Position numbers and translations under genes: made by a program. Source: Bradyrhizobium cenepequi (GTDB lineage Bacteria; Pseudomonadota; Alphaproteobacteria; Rhizobiales; Xanthobacteraceae). From it: a stretch of DNA of 59,636 bases. Every line of letters begins with the position of its first letter. Position 1 is the stretch's first letter. The notes beneath the pieces are model-generated. The model saw nothing but the letters and a program-made list of their open reading frames with translations. It had not been told where the DNA came from and did no database searches. This document shows, piece by piece, positions 54,754 to 59,636 of the stretch. Where the stretch lies: positions 1 through 59,636 of the forward strand of contig NZ_JAGKJI010000041.1 of assembly GCF_020329485.1 (NCBI RefSeq), given 5' to 3'.

Positions 54754-55166
54754 TTCCGCCTCCCCTGTTGATTCTTGTCGTGTTGGATCGAAATGCACGG
54801 GAATGCCTTTCGCATCGGTCAAAATTTAGGTTGCCATCGGCGCGACGGGCAACCGTAAAATTTTGCGCCGCCCTAGGGAATAAACCACCTGTACGTCCGT
54901 AACCCGTTATACTGGTAGCCGGCACCCTAGCAACCGATGGTGGATTAGCCGCAGGGGGTACGCGGCGCCGTCGCACCATGATCGCGACCTGCTCTGCGGT
55001 CTATGACGTACGCTCCCCCCACTCTTGAAAGCTCGCCTGAAAGCATCGCGTCAACCAGGATCCGCTCTCGGAGAAGCACCTTTGTGACCCTAACGTGACC
55101 CAAGCAAACACGAGCGATCGTAGGAGCGATGCCATGTCTGCAAGCTATTGATTTTTTTAGGGATTT
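54754..55166. other. Intergenic region before the tRNA-Lys fragment
   Basis: About 410 bp. It holds the upstream region of the metallo-beta-lactamase relic and the sequence that would normally follow a tRNA-Lys gene. No gene, hairpin with T-tract or repeat can be supported. Confidence 0.4.
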
Positions 55167-55216
55167 TGGTGGGCGCACCAGGGCTCGAACCTGGGACCCG
55201 CTGATTAAGAGTCAGC
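55167..55216 (-). other. 3' fragment of tRNA-Lys(CTT), probable att site
   Basis: On the minus strand the sequence runs from GCTGACTCTTAATCAGC (anticodon stem-loop, anticodon CTT) through GGGTCCCAGGTTCGAGCC (variable region and T-arm) to the acceptor strand and CCA. The 5' half (acceptor 5' strand and D-arm) is absent. Such 50-bp fragments are what an element leaves when it integrates into a tRNA 3' half. An excisionase-like gene and an integrase lie on the side where the 5' half should be. Confidence 0.82.
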
Positions 55217-55318
55217 AAAATCGAGAGCTATCTTGCTACCGAACTGGGGCGGAATGCCTCGTCCACGAACGTTCAGCAGCTCTGTCACCTGCGACTGCCG
55301 TCGACGCTTCCCTTTCAT
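55205..55318 (-). CDS. Small basic ORF ending inside the tRNA-Lys fragment
   Basis: A 37-codon frame starts at the ATG of 55318 after GAGGATCGT (MKGKRRRQSQVTELLNVRG) and uses the TTAA of the anticodon loop as its stop. The ribosome site supports translation. It could be a small control peptide of the integrated element, or chance. The function is unknown. Confidence 0.3.
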   Translation of the reverse strand: MKGKRRRQSQVTELLNVRGRGIPPQFGSKIALDFADS

Positions 55319-55492
55319 ACGATCCTCTACCTTCTCGCGCGATCTCGCTGCTGTCACGGTTTCAAGCGTCGGCGGCTGTCTGCATGATGCCCCGGCACAC
55401 CACACGGCTGAAGCCTCCTCCACCAGTTCGCGCTTAGACCGATCGCAATACCACGTTCTGCCATAATTCCTGCAGGCTCTTGGCCGCGTCGT

Positions 55493-55678
55493 ATGCCAGC
55501 CGCAATTGCGGCCGGGTATTGCGGCGAAACAACTGTAGAAGCCTTTCTCAAACGAGTCGGTAAGGAGTATCCTCGACCACGTGTGAAAGAAGGGAGGCGT
55601 CAGCTGTGGTTGAGAGACGATCTGGACCGAGCTATTGCGCCGGACATCGTGCCGGGCGACCTCGCCGAGGATTTGTAA
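55493..55678 (+). CDS. AlpA/excisionase-like DNA-binding protein
   Basis: A 61-residue protein of MerR/AlpA-like winged-helix style: AIAAGYCGETTVEAFLKRVG is a helix-turn-helix, then PRPRVKEGRRQLWLRDDLDRAI resembles the wing and following helix of recombination directionality factors. Its TAA lies 2 bp before the integrase start, so the two are co-expressed. The ribosome site is weak. Excision control is the likely role. Confidence 0.68.
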   Translation: MPAAIAAGYCGETTVEAFLKRVGKEYPRPRVKEGRRQLWLRDDLDRAIAPDIVPGDLAEDL

Positions 55679-55680
55679 CA

Positions 55681-57006
55681 TTGGAGCGCCCACTTCCACG
55701 CTTCGTGGAGGTACGGCGGCTTGCCCGTGGGGCGACCGCTTTCTACTTCCGCATCCCTACACATTACAGAAAACTCGGCTGCGAGATGCCGAATGAGCCC
55801 CTTGGAACGAGCTATGAAACCGCATGTGGCGATGACAGAAAAGGCGGACGCGCCGCCACACTCAATGCCTTGTTCGATGAATGGAACAGCCAGCGCAGGG
55901 GGGAGCCAGGCCAGGGAAAGATCGCGCGATACGGCACGATTGACTGGCTCTTCAGACAATACAAGACAGAGAAGGCGTATACCGAGAAGGTCTCACCTCG
56001 GTCGCGCCCGGACTACGAACGGATCATGCAAATGATCTGCGACACCGTCGGTAAGAGCGGACGACGGATCGGCGAACGGCAGATCATGGAAGTCACGCCC
56101 CGAGCCGCTGATAAGATCTACGACAAAATCATCAACGGCCCGAACGGCATCAGACTGCGGCAGGGAGAGAAGGTGGTCGGGCTCTGCCGAAAGGTGTGGC
56201 GGATCATGCGCCGGCTACATCCGGAGCTGTTCGATAAGAAGCACCCGAATCCCTGGGACGACTTCACCCTCAAGAGCCGCACCAAGACCAAGAAGCATGC
56301 GGTCACTCGCGAAGAGGTCTATAAATTTGCATGGGGCTGCATCAAAGAAGGGCGGCCTGAACCCGCGGCCGTGGCGGTGATCTGTTTTGAATGGCTACAA
56401 CGGCCGGAGAACGTTGTGGCCGGGTTTTTGACTTGGCCCGACTATCGCAGCAAAAACTGGCCACATGCCGTGCGCATTGAGCACCACAAGAACAAGGTGT
56501 TGGTCTGGCATCCGCTCGAAGAGACTCTCGACGGAGAGATCGTCAAGTTTTATGCCGAAGCAGAGGACGTTTTGAGCCATCTGCCCAAGCTTGGCGTCCC
56601 GATGATCATGCGTCGGATCCAAAAGGGCGAACGCAAGGGCGATGCCAAAGTGTGGTCATACCCCGGCATGGAGAAAGTGGTGCAGCAGATGCGCAAGAAG
56701 ATTGACGGCGTGTCAAAGCTGTTTACGCTTGATGCCTGCCGGCACGGCGGCATGACCGAGCTTGAGGAAGCCGAACTGACTGACGGCCAGGGTCGTGCGC
56801 TCTCCGGACATAAGACCGCACAGGCCTATCGCGGCTATGCCAAGGAAACGATGATGCGAGCGCTCGCTGCGACCCGCAAGCGACATGCACATCTCTTGGC
56901 GCAGAAGGAGCTCGATCAGCAGAGTGCTGATGGAGCAGCATCACCTCGAGACGAAATGCAGCAGACCTCTCCAACGTCGAAGACCCGCGTCGGATCGCAA
57001 AGATAA
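55681..57006 (+). CDS. Tyrosine site-specific integrase
   Basis: The recombinase catalyses integration and excision at the tRNA-linked att site. The N-terminal half has a SAM-like/core-binding domain (GTIDWLFRQYKTEKAYTEKV, then SRPDYERIMQMI). The catalytic domain shows Arg in FEWLQRPENVVAG, His-x-x-Arg-type ACRHGGMTELEEAELT, GHK and the nucleophile region AYRGYAK. The HxxR box reads R-H-G-G, typical of many rhizobial island integrases. I chose the TTG at 55681, two bases after the xis-like stop and with GAGG upstream; the frame is open 25 codons earlier. 441 residues. Confidence 0.88.
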   Translation: MERPLPRFVEVRRLARGATAFYFRIPTHYRKLGCEMPNEPLGTSYETACGDDRKGGRAATLNALFDEWNSQRRGEPGQGKIARYGTIDWLFRQYKTEKAYTEKVSPRSRPDYERIMQMICDTVGKSGRRIGERQIMEVTPRAADKIYDKIINGPNGIRLRQGEKVVGLCRKVWRIMRRLHPELFDKKHPNPWDDFTLKSRTKTKKHAVTREEVYKFAWGCIKEGRPEPAAVAVICFEWLQRPENVVAGFLTWPDYRSKNWPHAVRIEHHKNKVLVWHPLEETLDGEIVKFYAEAEDVLSHLPKLGVPMIMRRIQKGERKGDAKVWSYPGMEKVVQQMRKKIDGVSKLFTLDACRHGGMTELEEAELTDGQGRALSGHKTAQAYRGYAKETMMRALAATRKRHAHLLAQKELDQQSADGAASPRDEMQQTSPTSKTRVGSQR

Positions 57007-57194
57007 ACCTCGCGCTTCGTTGAACGCTGCAAAAGGGCGAAGGCGTTTTGCGGTGATGCCGCATGCGACGTGAAAGGCAGCGATCGAAAGCTTGCAACGC
57101 GCAGATAGCGTTCACGCGCTCAATTCGTATAAGTTGGGCGGCGTTCGACCTGCGCGACGTCTTGCATCGGCCGCCGACCAAAACGAAACCAGCA

Positions 57195-57247
57195 CAGAAT
57201 TTCCAAATGACCGGCAAACTGAATTTCCAAATGCGCTGGAAATTCTG
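57195..57247. repeat. Clustered direct and inverted repeats beside tRNA-Gln
   Basis: CAGAATTTCCA at 57195-57205 is matched by its exact reverse complement TGGAAATTCTG at 57237-57247. GAATTTCCAAATG occurs twice in direct order (57198 and 57221). Three sites within 53 bp resemble arm-type binding sites of integrases. Confidence 0.65.
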
Positions 57248-57291
57248 CCTCGAATAAGGCGGTTTTCACAATAAAATCAGTGCATTGGCTT

Positions 57292-57366
57292 TGGCTGGGG
57301 CGGGAGGGATCGAACCTCCGAATGGCGGAATCAAAATCCGCTGCCTTACCGCTTGGCTACGCCCCA
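57292..57366 (-). tRNA. tRNA-Gln (anticodon TTG)
   Basis: Read on the minus strand it begins TGGGGCGTAGCCAAGCGG and has the anticodon stem-loop GGATTTTGATTCC, a T-arm GGAGGTTCGATCCCTCC and the acceptor CGCCCCA, discriminator G and encoded CCA. All stems pair: 7-bp acceptor, D-arm, 5-bp anticodon stem with minor mismatch, 5-bp T-stem. It appears intact and is probably functional. Confidence 0.92.
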
Positions 57367-57544
57367 ATTCCAGGTCCGAAGGGCGCGGACCATAGCCGCG
57401 GCCCTCTCGGTCTGGCAACGCCGGTCTACAGAGGGAGTCGGGCTATTTCAACTGTTTCTCCTCCCCAATTCGGGTCATCCGGACGGTTGAGGGAAGCATG
57501 GTTTCGTGGGAAGACGGCGCCAATGTTCCCTCGGGAGTAATGCC

Positions 57545-59326
57545 ATGACCTACCGTGCGCCGATCGACGACATCCTGCTCGCCCTCAACCATGGTGCCGG
57601 ACTGAAAGCCGCGACTGCCGCCGGCCATTACGGCGACTTCGACGGCGACGTCGCCCAAGCGGTGCTGGAGGAAGCTGGCAAGTTCGCAAGCGAGGTGCTG
57701 GCGCCGCTCAACCGGGTCGGCGATCAGCACGGCATCAAGCTCGCGGACGGCAAGGTGACGACCGCGCCGGGCTGGCCCGACGCTTATCAGGGCTGGGCGG
57801 CCGCGGGATGGAACGCGGTGTCGGGTCCGGAAGCCTTCGGCGGCCAGGGCCTGCCGCTCGCGATCAATGCCGCCTGCACCGAGATCTGGAGCGCGTCGAA
57901 TTCGGCGTTCGGCCTCTGCCCGCTGCTGACGCTCTCCGCGATCGAGGCGCTGGATGCACATGGCAGCGACGAGCTGAAGAAAATCTACCTTGCAAAACTC
58001 GTCTCCGGCGAGTGGACCGGCACGATGCAGCTCACCGAGCCGCAGGCGGGCTCCGATGTCGGCGCGCTGCGCAGCCGCGCCGAGCGCGCCGGTGACGGCA
58101 CCTACCGCATCAAGGGCACCAAGATCTTCATCACCTATGGCGATCACGACATGACCGACAACATCGTGCATTTCGTGCTCGCCCGCCTGCCCGATGCGCC
58201 CGCGGGCACCAAGGGCATCTCGCTGTTCCTGATCCCGAAATTCCTGGTCAACCCCGACGGCTCGCTCGGTGCGCGCAACGACATCCATCCCTCCGGCGTC
58301 GAGCACAAGCTCGGCATGCACGCCTCCCCGACCTGCACCATGACCATGGGCGACCATGGCGGCGCCATCGGCTACCTCATCGGTGAAGAGAACCAGGGCA
58401 TGCGATGCATGTTCACGATGATGAACCAGGCCCGGCTTGCCGTCGGCCTCGAAGGCGTTGGCCTTGCCGACCGCGCGTATCAGCAAGCACTCGCCTACGC
58501 CCAGGAGCGCCGCCAGGGCCGCGCCGTCGGCAGCAAGAGCGAGGGCTCGGATCCGATCATCGCGCATCCCGACGTCAAGCGCATGCTGATGCAGATGCGC
58601 GCCATGACCGCTGCTGCGCGCGCGATCTGCTATGCCACCGCGGTCGCACTCGACGTTTCCACGCGCGCGAAGGATCCGAAGGTGCGCAGCGATGCGGCCA
58701 CACGTGGCGCGCTGCTGACGCCGATCGCGAAGGCCTTCTCCACGGACATCGGCAACGAGGTCGCCTATCTCGGCGTGCAGGTGCATGGTGGCATGGGCTT
58801 CATCGAAGAGACGGGCGCGGCACAGCATTCTCGCGATGCGCGCATCACCGCGATCTATGAGGGCACCAACGGCATCCAATCGATCGACCTCGTCACCCGC
58901 AAGCTCGGGGCTAACGGCGGCGCTTCGGTCTGGGCGCTGCTCGAAGAACTCTCCGCCATCGTCAAACAGGTGGAAGTTTCCAACGACCCCGCGTTCGGCA
59001 CCACCGGCACCAAGCTGCGCGATGCGCTCGGCGCGCTCGAGCGCACCAGCCGCTGGTTGCTCGAGCGCCTCGCCTCGGCGCCGAACGATGCGCTCGCCGG
59101 CGCTACGCCTTACCTGCGCCTGTTCGGCGCGACGCTCGGCGGCTGCATGCTCGCCGGCGAAGCGCTCGCCGTGAAGGCCGGTGGCGAGGCCGGCGACCCG
59201 CAGCGCTATATCGCGCTGGCACGCTTCTTCGCCGAGAACATCGCGGTGCAGGCGCCATCGCTGGAGAAGACGGTCACCGACAGCGCGGAAGCCGTGAATG
59301 GCGCCGACGCGGTGTTGTTGGGGTAA
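57545..59326 (+). CDS. Acyl-CoA dehydrogenase, large DmdC/FadE-like subfamily
   Basis: A 593-residue FAD enzyme that oxidises an acyl-CoA to the 2,3-enoyl-CoA. MQLTEPQAGSDVGALRSRA is the acyl-CoA dehydrogenase signature. YGGMGF-like VQVHGGMGFIEETGAAQHSR and IYEGTNGIQSIDLVTRKL hold the FAD-binding and catalytic Glu regions. The extended C-terminus fits the 3-methylmercaptopropionyl-CoA/long-chain group. GGGAG stands 7 bases before the ATG at 57545. It is a single gene next to tRNA-Gln, with typical core codon use, and probably belongs to the chromosome backbone. Confidence 0.9.
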   Translation: MTYRAPIDDILLALNHGAGLKAATAAGHYGDFDGDVAQAVLEEAGKFASEVLAPLNRVGDQHGIKLADGKVTTAPGWPDAYQGWAAAGWNAVSGPEAFGGQGLPLAINAACTEIWSASNSAFGLCPLLTLSAIEALDAHGSDELKKIYLAKLVSGEWTGTMQLTEPQAGSDVGALRSRAERAGDGTYRIKGTKIFITYGDHDMTDNIVHFVLARLPDAPAGTKGISLFLIPKFLVNPDGSLGARNDIHPSGVEHKLGMHASPTCTMTMGDHGGAIGYLIGEENQGMRCMFTMMNQARLAVGLEGVGLADRAYQQALAYAQERRQGRAVGSKSEGSDPIIAHPDVKRMLMQMRAMTAAARAICYATAVALDVSTRAKDPKVRSDAATRGALLTPIAKAFSTDIGNEVAYLGVQVHGGMGFIEETGAAQHSRDARITAIYEGTNGIQSIDLVTRKLGANGGASVWALLEELSAIVKQVEVSNDPAFGTTGTKLRDALGALERTSRWLLERLASAPNDALAGATPYLRLFGATLGGCMLAGEALAVKAGGEAGDPQRYIALARFFAENIAVQAPSLEKTVTDSAEAVNGADAVLLG

Positions 59327-59636
59327 GTGGCGCATCATGTAGCAACCATTAGATCGATAGGTTGTGGGCAATTGGATTGTCCGACGGCCGTTGAGCATGA
59401 CGCCGTGCTCGCGGCCGTCAAGGCGTGGCCTGGCGGCAGCGTGGCGAGGGGAGAGATTGAGGCAACGGCCATCCTTGACGGCCACTGCGCGCGCCGTCGT
59501 GGAGACGGCAGGTCGGGACGAAGAAACGGTGCTCCGGTCGAACAAAGAAACTGGGTCAGGCAAGAGATGGGATCGCGGCTGCGGCCGCCGCCGGGGGCTT
59601 GTCGTGCCACGGCGTGCCGCGCGCCACGACGGTGTT
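59327..59636. other. Region after the acyl-CoA dehydrogenase, no supported gene
   Basis: About 310 bp to the window end. Frames on both strands are Arg/Ser/Pro-rich without a recognisable domain. Short complementary stretches (ccttgacggcc and ggccgtcaagg, near 59475 and 59416) could pair in RNA. Confidence 0.35.

Noticed and set aside
57292..57366. att site for the integrase in tRNA-Gln
   Set aside because: The tRNA is intact and no duplicate of its 3' half was seen in the window, whereas a tRNA-Lys fragment lies beside the integrase; kept only as an open alternative.
57443..59563. 706-codon open frame on the minus strand
   Set aside because: It is the shadow of the acyl-CoA dehydrogenase gene on the opposite strand; its His/Arg/Gly-rich composition has no domain.
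1..59636. CRISPR arrays
   Set aside because: No regularly spaced identical repeats of 24-40 bp were seen, and no cas-like genes.

Overview
The window looks like an accessory region of a GC-rich alphaproteobacterium, most probably Bradyrhizobium or a close relative. The evidence is the codon and base composition, a BJP-1-like subclass B3 metallo-beta-lactamase relic, many Bug-type solute-binding proteins, HGGxS-type small proteins, and a tRNA-Gln(TTG) beside a large acyl-CoA dehydrogenase. All calls come from reading the sequence; no database search was run.

Layout. (1) 1-13.4 kb is a decayed mixed region. It holds the 3' part of a membrane protein, a diheme cytochrome c, an AraC regulator, an intact NitT/TauT-type ABC operon (binding protein, permease, ATPase), a homocysteine S-methyltransferase and many gene relics (HxlR, DNA ligase, GrpB, a frameshifted deoxyribosyltransferase/TIR-like gene). 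(2) 13.4-17.8 kb has two inverted copies of one insertion sequence around an FkbM methyltransferase. (3) 17.8-26.1 kb is an IclR-controlled cluster: two FAD monooxygenases, a thiamine-diphosphate enzyme and two Bug proteins. A 19-bp palindrome stands on each side of the iclR gene. (4) 27.5-36.4 kb is a second IclR cluster: a complete tripartite tricarboxylate transporter (TctC, B, A), an FAD monooxygenase, iclR and an extra Bug protein, opposite a divergent FAD monooxygenase and a ring-cleavage-type dioxygenase cut short by an IS. (5) 38.5-53.6 kb is a nitrogen-compound module: an arylformamidase-like hydrolase, then a roughly 10.8-kb minus-strand operon (amidohydrolase, molybdenum hydroxylase L/M/S-G, branched-chain-type ABC transporter, Rieske protein), a MarR regulator, an NCS1 permease and a formamidase. 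The same MarR-type palindrome lies at both promoters. (6) 53.5-57.4 kb is a junction: a metallo-beta-lactamase/hydrolase relic, a 50-bp tRNA-Lys 3' fragment, an excisionase-like gene and a tyrosine integrase. (7) From 57.3 kb to the end is backbone-like sequence with tRNA-Gln and an acyl-CoA dehydrogenase.

Five copies of one roughly 1.08-1.09-kb insertion sequence sit at the borders between these modules. None has a fully normal transposase: the five carry frameshifts, deletions or a shared amber codon, and some look like mosaics of two subtypes.

The most interesting candidate system is the MarR-controlled module at 38.5-53.6 kb. Uptake (NCS1 and Liv-type), molybdenum hydroxylation, hydrolytic ring or amide opening and formamide hydrolysis fit an N-heterocycle or cyclic-amide breakdown pathway whose substrate I cannot name. 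The hydroxylase small subunit has an in-frame ochre codon at the conserved Gln before its second iron-sulfur motif, so the pathway may be recently inactivated. The two IclR/FAD-monooxygenase clusters look like aromatic-acid catabolic modules, also of unknown substrate.
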